Positions 50,878 to 63,569 of a stretch of DNA of 64,000 bases are shown here, in pieces; the first letter of the stretch is position 1, and each line of letters begins with the position of its first letter. The position numbers and the translations under genes are program-made. The stretch comes from Malonomonas rubra DSM 5091 (GTDB lineage Bacteria > Desulfobacterota > Desulfuromonadia > Desulfuromonadales > Geopsychrobacteraceae), in assembly GCF_900142125.1 (NCBI RefSeq), contig NZ_FQZT01000009.1, forward strand, positions 1 through 64,000, read 5' to 3'. The notes under the pieces were generated by a model that was given only the letters and a program-made list of their open reading frames with translations, ran no database searches and was not told the DNA's origin.

Positions 50878-53320
50878 CAACTTCAGCCTCTTCCTTCTCA
50901 GCCAGTTTAGCGACGGAGACGATCAGCTCATCTTCTTCCAGCACCATCATCCGCACTCCTTGAGTGTTGCGGCCGATGGAGCGGATATTATTGACCTTGG
51001 TCCGCAACAGCTTACCACGGTCAGTGATAAACATCAGGTCAGAGTCCTCGTCGACCATCTTGATCGCGACCACCTTGCCATTACGCTCACTGGTCTTGAT
51101 AGTGATGATTCCTTTACCACCACGACTCTGGACCCGGTATTCGGCAATGTCAGTCCGCTTGCCGTAGCCGTTCTCGGTCACGGTGACCAGTGCCAATGCA
51201 GTGTTTTCAGTCACCGACTGCAAACCGATCACTTCATCATCACCTTCCAGGGTCATGCCGCGCACGCCACGGGCCGGGCGGCCCATTGAGCGAACATTCC
51301 CTTCCGGGAAGCGGATCGACTTGCCGTTGCGGGTCGCCAGGATCAGGTCACGCTTACCGTCGGTCAGGCGGGCTTCAATCAGGCTGTCACCTTCATCAAT
51401 GGTCAGGGCTATAATGCCGCCAGCACGCGGGTTGGAGTAAGCCATCAGTTCGGTCTTCTTGATCACGCCCTTGGCGGTGGCGGTGACGATATACTTGCCT
51501 TCTTCGAACTCCTTGACCGGCAGGATGGTGGTAACCTTCTCTTCCGGCGCCAGGTTGAGCAGGTTGACAATCGCTTTGCCGCGCGAAGCACGGCCGCCCT
51601 GCGGGATTTCGTGAACCTTCAGCCAGTAAACCTTGCCGAGGGTGGTGAAGATCAGGATGTAAGAATGGGTCGAAGCGATAAACAGGTTCTCGACGAAATC
51701 CTCTTCCTTCGGCTTGATACCGCTCTTGCCTTTGCCGCCACGGCGCTGGGCGCGGTAAAGGGAAACCGCGTTGCGCTTGACATAACCACCGTGGGTCACG
51801 GTGACGACCATATCCTCTTCGACGATCATGTCTTCGAGGGTAAGGTCGGCGGTGCGATCAATGATCTCAGTGCGACGCGGGTTGGCGAACTTCTCTTTGA
51901 CTTCAAGCAGCTCGGTCTTGATGATCTTGAGAATTTCTACTTCGCTGGCAAGAATCTCTTTCAGTCGCTTGATCTGCGCCAGTACCTGCTCCAGTTCTTC
52001 GAGAATCTTATCCCGCTCAAGTCCGGTGAGACGATGCAGACGCATGTCGAGGATAGCCTGGGCCTGAATATCGGAGAAACTGAAACGCTCCATCAGGCGC
52101 ATCTTGGCTTCTGCCGGATTGGCACTGCTCTTGATGATATCGATCACTTCATCCAGATTATCGAGCGCCAGCTTCAGACCTTGCAAGATATGGGCACGGG
52201 CTTCCGCTTTTTTCAGCTCGAAAACGCAGCGCCGAGTGACGATCTCGCGGCGGTGATCGATAAAGGAATCGAGCACCTCGCGCAGGGTCAGAATCTTCGG
52301 CTGACCAGAGACAATCGCCAGCATAATGATACCGAAAGACGATTGCATGGCGGTCATCTTGTAAAGCTGGTTGAGGATGACACCAGGAACCATGTCCCGT
52401 TTCAGCTCGATAACGATGCGCATGCCATCGCGGTCCGACTCGTCACGCAGATCGGAGATCCCTTCGATCTTCTTGTTCTTCACCAGCTCGGCAATTTTTT
52501 CGATCAGTTTTGCCTTGTTAACCTGATAAGGTATTTCGGTGACAATGATCGCCTCGCGCCCGCTGCGGCGATCGACTTCAACCAGAGCACGAGCGCGCAT
52601 CTGGATGATACCGCGACCGGTCGAGTAAGCTTCGCAAATCCCCTCTTTACCATTGATAAAACCGGCCGTCGGGAAGTCAGGGCCGGGAACTTTTTCAATC
52701 AGCTCCTCAATACTCAGACGCGGGTCGTCGATCAATGCGACCAGTCCGTCGATCACTTCACCCAGGTTGTGCGGTGGAATTTTGGTCGACATACCGACGG
52801 CGATACCCTCAGAACCGTTGACCAGAAGGTTCGGGAACTTGCAGGGCAGAACCAGCGGTTCTTCCAGTGAATCATCATAGTTGGGGCCGAAATCGACAGT
52901 CTCTTTTTCGATATCGGTCAGAAGTTCGTGGGAGAGTTTGTCCATACGAATCTCGGTGTAACGCATCGCAGCGGCGTTATCACCATCGATGGATCCGAAA
53001 TTCCCCTGACCGTCAACCAGTGGGTGACGCATGGAGAAATCCTGCGCCATACGGACGATAGTATCGTAAACCGCACTGTCACCGTGCGGGTGATACTTAC
53101 CAATAACATCGCCAACCACGCGGGCCGATTTTTTGTACGGCTTGTTAAAATCATTGCCGAGATCGTGCATGGCGTAGAGAATCCGCCGATGGACCGGTTT
53201 AAGCCCATCGCGCACATCCGGCAATGCGCGACCGACGATAACACTCATCGCATAGTCCATGTAGGACTTGCGCATTTCGTCTTCGATATTAACCGTGACT
53301 TTGTTTTCTTCTGTGTGCAT
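50813..53320 (-). CDS. gyrA: DNA gyrase subunit A
   Basis: An 835-residue type II topoisomerase subunit. The catalytic Tyr is in [14 protein letters not shown], the winged-helix region has [19 protein letters not shown], and the GyrA box [10 protein letters not shown] begins the six-bladed C-terminal DNA-wrapping domain. The acidic tail ([15 protein letters not shown]) is usual for GyrA. It starts 17 bases after gyrB. Confidence 0.97.
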   Translation of the reverse strand: MHTEENKVTVNIEDEMRKSYMDYAMSVIVGRALPDVRDGLKPVHRRILYAMHDLGNDFNKPYKKSARVVGDVIGKYHPHGDSAVYDTIVRMAQDFSMRHPLVDGQGNFGSIDGDNAAAMRYTEIRMDKLSHELLTDIEKETVDFGPNYDDSLEEPLVLPCKFPNLLVNGSEGIAVGMSTKIPPHNLGEVIDGLVALIDDPRLSIEELIEKVPGPDFPTAGFINGKEGICEAYSTGRGIIQMRARALVEVDRRSGREAIIVTEIPYQVNKAKLIEKIAELVKNKKIEGISDLRDESDRDGMRIVIELKRDMVPGVILNQLYKMTAMQSSFGIIMLAIVSGQPKILTLREVLDSFIDHRREIVTRRCVFELKKAEARAHILQGLKLALDNLDEVIDIIKSSANPAEAKMRLMERFSFSDIQAQAILDMRLHRLTGLERDKILEELEQVLAQIKRLKEILASEVEILKIIKTELLEVKEKFANPRRTEIIDRTADLTLEDMIVEEDMVVTVTHGGYVKRNAVSLYRAQRRGGKGKSGIKPKEEDFVENLFIASTHSYILIFTTLGKVYWLKVHEIPQGGRASRGKAIVNLLNLAPEEKVTTILPVKEFEEGKYIVTATAKGVIKKTELMAYSNPRAGGIIALTIDEGDSLIEARLTDGKRDLILATRNGKSIRFPEGNVRSMGRPARGVRGMTLEGDDEVIGLQSVTENTALALVTVTENGYGKRTDIAEYRVQSRGGKGIITIKTSERNGKVVAIKMVDEDSDLMFITDRGKLLRTKVNNIRSIGRNTQGVRMMVLEEDELIVSVAKLAEKEEAEVDETAAVEEAAEDQAAPDGAEE

Positions 53321-53337
53321 CTATGTCTCCGAAAACC

Positions 53338-55743
<2,406 letters not shown>

Positions 55744-56802
55744 TCAATCAGCTGTGCTGACCGTGCCATCTATGACATGAAACACTTTACTTTTTCTGTA
55801 CAACTCAGCCTGCTTAAAATCTGTCGAGGTGATAAAAACTTGTCCCGAATTCTGTAGCAGGTTTTCTAACAGGATATTTTTCCTTTTTGAATCTAATTCA
55901 CTCGCCATATCATCAAGAATTAAAACCGGATAATGACCTTGAACAGCTTTATAGTCAATAATCTGAGCCATTTTATAAGAAATAATCATCGAACGTTTCT
56001 GGCCTTGAGATGCATACGCATCAGCTGGGCGATCATTCAATAAAAAAATAATATCATCGCGATGCGGCCCAACCAGGGTATAGCCAAGTTGACGTTCTCT
56101 TTCCTGCTTACGGTTTAATTCTTCGGCTAATTGTTCTTCGATTGAAGAACTTATTTTTTTTGAATAATTTAACTCATAATTTTCTTCATTTATTTTTTTA
56201 AAATTTTCATTTTTAAAAAATTTATTTATTTTATCAATATATCTTATTCTTTCCCTAATAATCTCTGCACCATAATTTATAAGCTGATCTTTCCAACAAT
56301 CGATCTCAGAATTTTTCTTCTTAAGAAAAATATTTCTCTGCTTAAGACAGCGAACATATTTTTTATAAATATTTATATAATTATAATTTACATAAAAAAT
56401 AGACCTATCTATTAAGCTTCTCCTAAAAGATGGATAAGAAGATATATAATTTATTTCATCAGGAAAAAAAATTACTACATTTAAATATTTGTAGTTTTCA
56501 GGTTTTTTACCATTTAGTCTTATCTGTTTTTTATATTCAGAAATATAAAGATTCGCTCTATCAATAACTCCAGAATTAACAATATCAATATTTATATTAA
56601 GTTCATCTTTACCATATTTTAAAAGCTCTAAATTCTTTTCCGATCTAAAGCTTTTCAGAAAAGCAACTGAATAAATAGCTTCTACTATGCTTGTTTTCCC
56701 CTGAGCATTATTTCCTAAAATAAAATTTAATCTTTTATCAAATGAAACATCTAAAAAATCTATATTTCTAAAATTTTTAATTTTCAGATGATCTATATAC
56801 AT
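55744..56802 (-). CDS. recF: DNA replication and repair protein RecF
   Basis: A 352-residue SMC-like ATPase with Walker A GNNAQGKTS, the RecF signature YASQGQKRSMIISYKMAQI and Walker B PVLILDDMASELD. It helps load RecA at gaps. Its coding sequence is much more AT-rich than gyrB beside it, and the protein is rich in Lys, Asn and Ile. Confidence 0.96.
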   Translation of the reverse strand: MYIDHLKIKNFRNIDFLDVSFDKRLNFILGNNAQGKTSIVEAIYSVAFLKSFRSEKNLELLKYGKDELNINIDIVNSGVIDRANLYISEYKKQIRLNGKKPENYKYLNVVIFFPDEINYISSYPSFRRSLIDRSIFYVNYNYINIYKKYVRCLKQRNIFLKKKNSEIDCWKDQLINYGAEIIRERIRYIDKINKFFKNENFKKINEENYELNYSKKISSSIEEQLAEELNRKQERERQLGYTLVGPHRDDIIFLLNDRPADAYASQGQKRSMIISYKMAQIIDYKAVQGHYPVLILDDMASELDSKRKNILLENLLQNSGQVFITSTDFKQAELYRKSKVFHVIDGTVSTAD

Positions 56803-56810
56803 CTAACTTA

Positions 56811-57926
56811 TTAAAGTCTCATAGGCATAATAACAGCTAAATAATCTTCATCATTTTCAGGCTGAATAAGACCAGGAGAAATATTATCCTTTAAGAAAAG
56901 AATGACATTTTCCTTATCAATCGATTGAAGAATATCGATAATATACTTAGCATTAAAACCTATTGAAATTTCAGCTCCAGTATAAACGACGTCCAATTCT
57001 TCTTTAGCATCCCCAATGTCTGGATTTGAAGAATAAAGTGTAAGACAATCATTAGATAAATTTATTTTAACGCCTTTTGATTTTTCACTCGAAAGTACAG
57101 AAATTCTTCTTAGAGAATGTAAAAAAAGTTCCCTGTCAATAACTGCTGAGTTGGTAGTTTTTTCTGGTACTACTCGTTTATAATCAGGGAAATCACCATC
57201 AACCATACGCATAATTAGTTTTGTTGCATCAGTGCTAACAGAAAAATTATTATCTGATATACCTATATTTATTTCTTCTTCAGTACCATCAATCATTTTT
57301 CTTATTTCATTTATTCCTTTTTTTGGCAATATAAAGCCATCTTTAAATTTATCATCAAGTTTACTTGATAAATTTCTTTCTATCATTGATAGTCGATGGC
57401 CATCGGTTGATACAAAAGCCATATTGTTTTTTAATTCATCTACTTCTGATTTAATAAAAATACCTGTTAAATTAAATTTTGTTTCGTCATTAGATACAGA
57501 AAAAATAGTTTTATCTATCATTTCTTTAAATATTTCCGTATTTATTTTACTTAAATTATTACTTAGATCAGGAAATTTAGGAAATTCATCTGGTGATAAA
57601 CCAACAAGGTTAAAAATCGATTTTTCACAGGTTATTTCTACCCAAAAATTACTTTTAGATGTGAATTTAATTGTTTTATTAGGTAATTCTTTAATTATCT
57701 CAAAAAGTTTTTTTGCTGAAACTGTCACCTTTCCTTCTGTGATAACATCAGCATTGTAATTTGATTTTATACCTACTTCGAGATCTGTAGCTGTAATAAT
57801 TATTTCATTATTTTTAGCTTCAATCAGGACATTTGCCAAAATTGGGATGGTATGTCTTTTTTCAATAATTCCTTGAACCTTTGTTAGGCCTTTGAGAAAA
57901 GTCTCTTTGCTGATGTGAAACTGCAT
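56811..57926 (-). CDS. dnaN: DNA polymerase III beta sliding clamp
   Basis: A 371-residue clamp (MQFHISKETFLKGLTKVQGI). Three similar domains are visible, with the conserved ending PGLIQPENDEDYLAVIMPMRL. It encircles DNA to hold the polymerase. It precedes recF by 8 bases and is also AT-rich. Confidence 0.97.
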   Translation of the reverse strand: MQFHISKETFLKGLTKVQGIIEKRHTIPILANVLIEAKNNEIIITATDLEVGIKSNYNADVITEGKVTVSAKKLFEIIKELPNKTIKFTSKSNFWVEITCEKSIFNLVGLSPDEFPKFPDLSNNLSKINTEIFKEMIDKTIFSVSNDETKFNLTGIFIKSEVDELKNNMAFVSTDGHRLSMIERNLSSKLDDKFKDGFILPKKGINEIRKMIDGTEEEINIGISDNNFSVSTDATKLIMRMVDGDFPDYKRVVPEKTTNSAVIDRELFLHSLRRISVLSSEKSKGVKINLSNDCLTLYSSNPDIGDAKEELDVVYTGAEISIGFNAKYIIDILQSIDKENVILFLKDNISPGLIQPENDEDYLAVIMPMRL

Positions 57927-58175
57927 GCATTCCTCCGTCCACAGTTATCTATTTATTATTATTTAATTATTTAAAAAATAGTAGTCTATATATAGCAGCT
58001 GTGAATTTGTGGAAAACTCAATAACTGCTTATTTTTACGCTAAAATTTTTTCCATAAGAAATGTTTATTGTCTGTCTATTTTTTATCTCAGATTGTTGGT
58101 TGAGTTTTTTTTGACCTGTTATCACCAATCGATAACATTTTTATAAACAACTTATGGTTTTATGCTGTTTATAAG
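57927..58175. other. dnaA-dnaN intergenic region with DnaA-box-like sites, possible origin part
   Basis: This AT-rich gap has TGTGGAAAA (58008-58016), TTATAAACA (58141-58149) and its reverse complement TGTTTATAA (58166-58174, in the end of dnaA), plus ATATATA-type tracts (57985-57995). The repeated TTATAAACA also occurs on the other side of dnaA at 59522. Such clusters flank dnaA in many bacteria with a bipartite oriC. Confidence 0.5.
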
Positions 58176-59504
58176 CTTTTCAACTGTTGTCCTCAGTTGC
58201 AAGTCTTCTTCCAGGTTTTTTTCTATCTTTTTAATAGCATGAATGATTGTTGAGTGGTCTTTACCACCGAACTTTGTGCCAATTTCCGGATATGAAGAAG
58301 ACGTTAGTTTACGGCTTATATACATTGCTACTTGACGCGGTAAAACCAGAGTTTTTAATCGTTTAGAAGATTTAAGGTCGCTGGTTTTAATCTGATAATG
58401 CGTCGCTACAGTTTTCTGGATATTCTCTACTGTAATTTCTTTATTTTGTTCGATGATAATATCCTTGAGGATATTCTTGGCCATTTCAAGGTTTATAGGG
58501 GTTGATGTCAGACTTGAAAAAGCTCCTATTCTGATCAGGTAACCTTCGAGCTCGCGAACGTTGCTTATCACTGAATTAGCAAGAAAGAAAGAAACATCCT
58601 CTGGTAGTTCAATATTATTTTGATCTGCTTTCATTTTGAGAATAGCTTGTTTTGTTTCTATGTCTGGTGCTTGAATATCAGCAATAAGTCCCCATTCAAA
58701 ACGTGAGCGCAATCTTTCTTCAAGATCTGGAATTTCTTTGGGAAATTTATCAGAAGTAACTACAATCTGTTTATGTGATTCATACAGAGCATTAAACGTG
58801 TGGAAAAATTCTTCTTGGGTACTTTTTTTCCCTGCTATGAACTGTATATCATCTATAAGTAAAACATCTATGGAACGGAATTTATTTCTGAATTCGTCCA
58901 TTTTCGCATGACGTAGTGAGTTTATAAGCTCATTTGTAAATTTTTCTGACGAGTAATAGCAAATTTTAAGATTATTATTTTTATTCAGAATTTCATTGCC
59001 GATAGCATGAACAATATGAGTTTTACCTAAACCAACACCCCCATATATAAAAAGAGGATTATATGTAGTTGCTGGGTTATTGGCGACAGCCATAGCTGCT
59101 GCATGGGCAAATTGATTTGATGGTCCGGAAACGAAGCTTTCAAACGTGTATTTTTTATTTATATTTGAAAACTGATCATTTCCTTTAAGCGATAAATTTT
59201 TTTTATTAGTTTCTATTTCAGTTTTTTCTTGTTTTTCTGGTTGTGGTTTTTCTCTTATCTCCGGATTATCGTTAATTGAGATGCTTATCCGATAATTAAC
59301 CGTGCCTATGTCGGAGATGGCTTCTTCAATGACTTTTTGGTAATTATCTTTTATCCACCCTTTGATAAATTTATTTGGGACTTCTAGATTTACCTGATCA
59401 TCAGTGATGCTGATGAAATTTATTGGTTTTATCCAGGTGGAAAAATTTTGTGGACTTATATTTTTTTCCAGTTTTTTAAGAGTTGTTTGCCAAATATTCT
59501 TCAT
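58152..59504 (-). CDS. dnaA: Chromosomal replication initiator protein DnaA
   Basis: A 450-residue AAA+ initiator. The N-terminal DnaB-interaction domain (MKNIWQTTLKKLEKNISPQN), Walker A GGVGLGKTHIVHAIGNE, Walker B VLLIDDIQFIAGKKSTQEEF, sensor II region, and the C-terminal DNA-binding signature GGKDHSTIIHAIKKIEKNL are intact. It binds DnaA boxes to open the origin. Confidence 0.98.
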   Translation of the reverse strand: MKNIWQTTLKKLEKNISPQNFSTWIKPINFISITDDQVNLEVPNKFIKGWIKDNYQKVIEEAISDIGTVNYRISISINDNPEIREKPQPEKQEKTEIETNKKNLSLKGNDQFSNINKKYTFESFVSGPSNQFAHAAAMAVANNPATTYNPLFIYGGVGLGKTHIVHAIGNEILNKNNNLKICYYSSEKFTNELINSLRHAKMDEFRNKFRSIDVLLIDDIQFIAGKKSTQEEFFHTFNALYESHKQIVVTSDKFPKEIPDLEERLRSRFEWGLIADIQAPDIETKQAILKMKADQNNIELPEDVSFFLANSVISNVRELEGYLIRIGAFSSLTSTPINLEMAKNILKDIIIEQNKEITVENIQKTVATHYQIKTSDLKSSKRLKTLVLPRQVAMYISRKLTSSSYPEIGTKFGGKDHSTIIHAIKKIEKNLEEDLQLRTTVEKLINSIKP

Positions 59505-59760
59505 TTATATTAATCCACAACTTATAAACATCTGTTTATGAAACTTAAATATCTGTTTTTACTTAATTTTTAAGAGAAAAATAGTATACAAATGCTTATG
59601 AAATATATTTGAATATTTTCATTTTAAGCCAATTTTAAAGCAATATAGAGTATCTCTTAGAATAATCGAAGCAGTATAAAACATTATCCTAACTCTCTGC
59701 CAGAATATTTTGTTCCCTGATTTTGATTGACTTAAACGAAAAGATATGTTTTATGGACTA
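59505..59760. other. dnaA-rpmH intergenic region, candidate oriC
   Basis: A very AT-rich 290-base gap between divergent dnaA and rpmH. TAATCCACA (59511-59519) and TTATAAACA (59522-59530) resemble DnaA boxes, TGTTTATGA (59533-59541) is a reverse-oriented relative, and further AT-rich stretches (59560-59680) could be the unwinding element. Promoters for dnaA and rpmH must also lie here. Confidence 0.5.
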
Positions 59761-59796
59761 CTTTGTCAGCACTAAGAAACTGGAGGATATAAAAAG

Positions 59797-59955
59797 ATGT
59801 CTAAGCCTAAGCGCACTTATCAGCCGAGTCGTATCAAGCGTAAGCGTACTCACGGTTTTCGCAAGCGGATGCAGACCAAGAGCGGTCGTCTGGTTATTAA
59901 CCGTCGTCGCAGTCGTGGCCGTAAATCTCTGTCGGTAACCACTCCGCAGAAATAA
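59797..59955 (+). CDS. rpmH: 50S ribosomal protein L34
   Basis: A 52-residue, very basic protein: [20 protein letters not shown] and a [18 protein letters not shown] segment, the L34 signature. GGAGG (59782-59786) precedes the ATG. It is 6 bases before rnpA, the standard pairing. Confidence 0.97.
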   Translation: MSKPKRTYQPSRIKRKRTHGFRKRMQTKSGRLVINRRRSRGRKSLSVTTPQK

Positions 59956-59961
59956 AATTAC

Positions 59962-60312
59962 ATGCATCAGAACTTTCCAAAACTTTGCCGTTTGCGCAAG
60001 TCTTGGGAATTTCATCAGGTTTGGAAAATGGGGTGTAAAATACATACACCCCATTTTATTCTTTTATTGGCGGAAAATTCGTCATTGCGCTGCCGTTTAG
60101 GTCTTACCGTAAGTCGCAAAGTCGGTAATGCGGTTATGCGCAACCGAGTAAAAAGAAATGTTCGTGAATTTTTTCGTCGTGAGCAGAGTAAATTTACTAA
60201 CGTTGTCGATTTTTCCGTTGTAGCAAAACGTGGTGCTGCAGATCTGTCGCATAAAGATATTTTTGCAGAACTACAAAATGCGTTAGAAGCTAAAGGACAT
60301 CTCAATGGTTGA
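59962..60312 (+). CDS. rnpA: Ribonuclease P protein component
   Basis: A 116-residue basic protein with RCRLGLTVSRKVGNAVMRNR and RNRVKRNVREFFRRE, the RNR motif of RnpA. It pairs with the RNase P RNA to mature tRNA 5' ends. It overlaps yidD by 8 bases. Confidence 0.96.
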   Translation: MHQNFPKLCRLRKSWEFHQVWKMGCKIHTPHFILLLAENSSLRCRLGLTVSRKVGNAVMRNRVKRNVREFFRREQSKFTNVVDFSVVAKRGAADLSHKDIFAELQNALEAKGHLNG

Positions 60313-60538
60313 AAAACCTTTTGTGTTGTTGATTGATTTCTATCGCACCTGCATTTCCCCGCTGTTGCCGCAGTCTTGTCGTTTTTACCCTTCGTGTTCC
60401 AATTATGCCCGCGAAGCTCTTCTGACACATGGTCTTCTACGAGGCTGTTTTTTAACTTTAATTCGTTTGTCTAAATGTCATCCATTTCATCAGGGTGGGT
60501 TCGACCCTGTCCCTGTGGTGAATAAACAGGAAAGTTAA
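60305..60538 (+). CDS. yidD: Membrane protein insertion efficiency factor YidD
   Basis: A 77-residue protein with VLLIDFYRTCISPLLPQSCR, FYPSCSNYAREAL and HPFHQGGFDPVP, the three blocks of the YidD family. It assists YidC-mediated membrane insertion. Confidence 0.96.
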   Translation: MVEKPFVLLIDFYRTCISPLLPQSCRFYPSCSNYAREALLTHGLLRGCFLTLIRLSKCHPFHQGGFDPVPVVNKQES

Positions 60539-60539
60539 G

Positions 60540-62156
60540 ATGGAAAACAATAGAGCTATTATAGCTATTGCACTGATAATTCTTCTTTGGTCCGGTTACA
60601 GCATGTTTTTTCAACCGCAGCAGCCACCGGCTCCGGTAGTAGAACAGCAAGCTGCTGAACAGAAAAATATAGCTGTAGAGCAAACTTCACCTTTTACTGC
60701 AACGAACATTGAAGCAGTGGTTGAGCAGAAGATTGATCGTTCTAATTATCAGGAAAAACTGATAACGGTTTCTTCTGAACTTTTCGAAATGACATTGTCG
60801 ACAACAGGCGCAACTATTCGTGGGATTACTCTAAAGCAGTTCAAAGAGTCAAACGACGAAGATGCTAAACCGTTTGAATATATGGTGATGTCGGACCTAA
60901 AAAACGCAACCTTTCAGACCAGTGGCAGCGAAGGATTATCTATACCTACTGATATGCCTTTCAGTCTAGCTGATGGTACCCCGACATCTGTTTCTGTCGA
61001 TGCAGATAAGAAGGTTGTTTCCTTTACTGCTCAGACGTCATCAGGTCTGACAATTGTAAAAAGTTACATTTTTCATGCAGACAGTTACCTGGTTGATGTC
61101 AATGTTGAGTTGATAAACTCTGGTTCTACGTCTTTAAAGGGATATTTCAATCTTTCTCTGGTTTCTCTCGATCCGAGTGCTGAAGGCGAGGGGATGCAGA
61201 ATATGTATTCTTTTGTTGGGCCACTCTCTTTCGATGGCGAAGAATTAATAGAAGATAAAGTTGAAGACCTTGAATCCTCTGCAAAAATTTATGGTGAAAA
61301 TATTGTCTGGTCCGGTAACGTTAGCAAGTATTTCCTGACCATTATGGCGGCTGGTGATTCCGCTAAGCAAATACAGATTGAAAAAGCCGATACTCTTATC
61401 CGTAATAAGTTCATTTCTCCTTTTATTTCTCTTGATGCTGGGCAGAAGACTGTACTTGATTATACGTCTTTTATTGGTCCTAAAGATTATGATCTGCTTC
61501 AGGCTGCAGGACATCAGTTCGAATTTGCTAAAGATTATGGTTTCTTCGCTGTTTTGGCCAAACCGCTGATGCATGTCCTCAAGTTTTTCTATGGTTATCT
61601 CGGCAATTACGGACTGGCTATTATTCTGCTGACCATCTGCATCAAAGTTATTTTCTGGCCGTTAACACAGAAGAGTTATAAGTCGATGAAGGGTATGCAG
61701 AAACTGCAGCCTGAAATGCAGAAGATGCGGGAAAAATACGGCAGCGACAAGCAGCGCCTTAATCAGGAAATGATGACTTTTTATAAAGAGAACAAAGTTA
61801 ATCCGCTTGGTGGTTGTTTGCCGATGCTTATTCAGATTCCGGTTTTCTTTGCTCTTTATCAGGTTCTGCTCGGTGCTATCGAATTACGTCATGCTCCTTT
61901 TATGTTCTGGATCGCCGATTTGTCCGCGAAGGATCCCTACTACATAACTCCGCTGATCATGGGTGCAACCATGTTTATTCAGCAGAAGATGACACCGACC
62001 AACATGGATCCGAATCAGGCAAAGATCATGTTGATGATGCCGGTTGTCTTCACTTTCCTCTTCCTGAATTTTCCTTCCGGTTTGGTTATTTACTGGATGG
62101 TAAACAACCTGCTGACCATTTTGCAGCAGTATCTTATTAAACGTCAGCCTGACTGA
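60540..62156 (+). CDS. yidC: Membrane protein insertase YidC
   Basis: A 538-residue insertase of Gram-negative type: an N-terminal helix (AIIAIALIILLWSGYSMFF), a large periplasmic domain to about residue 340, then five helices with YGFFAVLAKPLMHVLKFFYG, GNYGLAIILLTICIKVIFWP, GGCLPMLIQIPVFFALYQVL and FLNFPSGLVIYWMVNNLL. It starts 1 base after the yidD stop. Confidence 0.97.
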   Translation: MENNRAIIAIALIILLWSGYSMFFQPQQPPAPVVEQQAAEQKNIAVEQTSPFTATNIEAVVEQKIDRSNYQEKLITVSSELFEMTLSTTGATIRGITLKQFKESNDEDAKPFEYMVMSDLKNATFQTSGSEGLSIPTDMPFSLADGTPTSVSVDADKKVVSFTAQTSSGLTIVKSYIFHADSYLVDVNVELINSGSTSLKGYFNLSLVSLDPSAEGEGMQNMYSFVGPLSFDGEELIEDKVEDLESSAKIYGENIVWSGNVSKYFLTIMAAGDSAKQIQIEKADTLIRNKFISPFISLDAGQKTVLDYTSFIGPKDYDLLQAAGHQFEFAKDYGFFAVLAKPLMHVLKFFYGYLGNYGLAIILLTICIKVIFWPLTQKSYKSMKGMQKLQPEMQKMREKYGSDKQRLNQEMMTFYKENKVNPLGGCLPMLIQIPVFFALYQVLLGAIELRHAPFMFWIADLSAKDPYYITPLIMGATMFIQQKMTPTNMDPNQAKIMLMMPVVFTFLFLNFPSGLVIYWMVNNLLTILQQYLIKRQPD

Positions 62157-62173
62157 TTTACCAGTGAGGCGTC

Positions 62174-63535
62174 ATGAACCTGAGTGACACTATAATTGCT
62201 CCGGCTACAGCAGTCGGAGAGGGTGGTATTGCCGTGGTCCGTATTTCCGGACCACGTGCATTAGATTCTCTGAAAAAGTACTTTCGACCGACCACGCACA
62301 ATATCAAATTTTCTTCCCAACGCCTTTATCATGGCACTCTAGTTGATCAAGATGAACAGCATATTGATGAAATTATGGCTGTTTATATGTCTGCCCCTCA
62401 CACTTACACCTGTGATGATGTTGTTGAAATTCACTGCCACGGTAGCCAGCAGGTTGTAAAATCTATCCTCAATCTTTATTTTGATTATGGGCTGCGTCTG
62501 GCAGATGCTGGGGAATTTACTTATCGTGCTTTTGCTAATGGTCGTCTCGATTTATCGCAAGCCGAGGCTGTTGCACGCCTGATTCATGCAAAGACAGATT
62601 CTTCTCGAAAGTTGGCCCTTTCTCAGGTAGAGGGACAACTTAGCCGCTGTATTGATGACTTCACAGAGCGTTTACGAAAAATTCAAATCCTGGTTGAAGC
62701 ATGGATAGATTTTCCAGAAGAGGAGCTACCTCGAGAAGACCTTGAACACATTGAGCGGACTGTTTCATCTGTTATTGAAGAAATTAACACTCTGATTGAC
62801 ACATTTAATTCTGGCAAAGTGTTGGCCGATGGTGCTTCTATACTTCTAGTTGGCCGCCCAAACGCTGGCAAGAGCTCTTTGCTTAATAAGCTTCTGGGTG
62901 AAGAGCGGGCTATCGTTACCGATATACCTGGAACAACACGCGACCTTTTGGAAGAAGGGATCACCTTGGCAGGCGTTCCCGTCCGATTGGTCGATACTGC
63001 TGGGTTGCGCCAGTCTGATGACCCGGTGGAAATGGAAGGAGTAAAGCGAGCCATTGATAAAATTGGGCACGCTGATCTTGTTCTCCTGCTGATTGATGGG
63101 TCGAAAGAGGTTGATGATCAAGATATTTATTCTTATCGATCTTGCGAAACTGCTCCTACTTTTGTTGTTGAAACAAAATCAGATTTAGAAAAAATTGCAG
63201 ATCTTTCTTTTGTTACCCATCCTTTATACTCGATATCCATAAAAACGGGAGAAGGGCTTGATGAGTTGAAAGAAGCGATAGGTGAATATCTTTTGGGTGA
63301 TTATATTGCTGCAAATGAATCTGTCATGCTTTCTGAACAACGTCATTATGACTCTCTTGTCTCGACATTGAAAAATCTTCAAAATGTTCTTATTGCTCTG
63401 TGTGAAGGACAGTCTCTTGAGTTTATTGCCTTTGATATTCGTGATTCGCTACAATATCTTGGGCAGATTTCCGGAGAGACCACTACAGATAGTGTTTTGA
63501 GTGGAATTTTCTCTCAGTTTTGTATAGGCAAGTAA
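62174..63535 (+). CDS. mnmE: tRNA modification GTPase MnmE
   Basis: A 453-residue GTPase: N-terminal tetrahydrofolate-binding domain (DTIIAPATAVGEGGIAVVRISG), helical domain, and an inserted G domain with GRPNAGKSSLLNKL, DIPGTTRD and DTAGLR. The C-terminal CIGK motif is present. With MnmG it makes cmnm5U34 in tRNA. It follows yidC by 17 bases; the jag/khpB gene often found between them is absent. Confidence 0.97.
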   Translation: MNLSDTIIAPATAVGEGGIAVVRISGPRALDSLKKYFRPTTHNIKFSSQRLYHGTLVDQDEQHIDEIMAVYMSAPHTYTCDDVVEIHCHGSQQVVKSILNLYFDYGLRLADAGEFTYRAFANGRLDLSQAEAVARLIHAKTDSSRKLALSQVEGQLSRCIDDFTERLRKIQILVEAWIDFPEEELPREDLEHIERTVSSVIEEINTLIDTFNSGKVLADGASILLVGRPNAGKSSLLNKLLGEERAIVTDIPGTTRDLLEEGITLAGVPVRLVDTAGLRQSDDPVEMEGVKRAIDKIGHADLVLLLIDGSKEVDDQDIYSYRSCETAPTFVVETKSDLEKIADLSFVTHPLYSISIKTGEGLDELKEAIGEYLLGDYIAANESVMLSEQRHYDSLVSTLKNLQNVLIALCEGQSLEFIAFDIRDSLQYLGQISGETTTDSVLSGIFSQFCIGK

Positions 63536-63536
63536 A

Positions 63537-63552
63537 TGTTTCACGTGAAACA
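63537..63552. other. parS centromere site
   Basis: TGTTTCACGTGAAACA is the exact 16-bp ParB-binding palindrome, lying 1 base after the mnmE stop and 17 bases before mnmG. parS sites cluster near oriC, and parA-parB commonly follow mnmG in this gene order, just outside the window. Confidence 0.95.
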
Positions 63553-63569
63553 TTTCACGGGTTGTGAAA

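Noticed and set aside
51611-52870. Plus-strand frame of 419 codons
   Set aside because: Lies wholly opposite gyrA and has no family resemblance.
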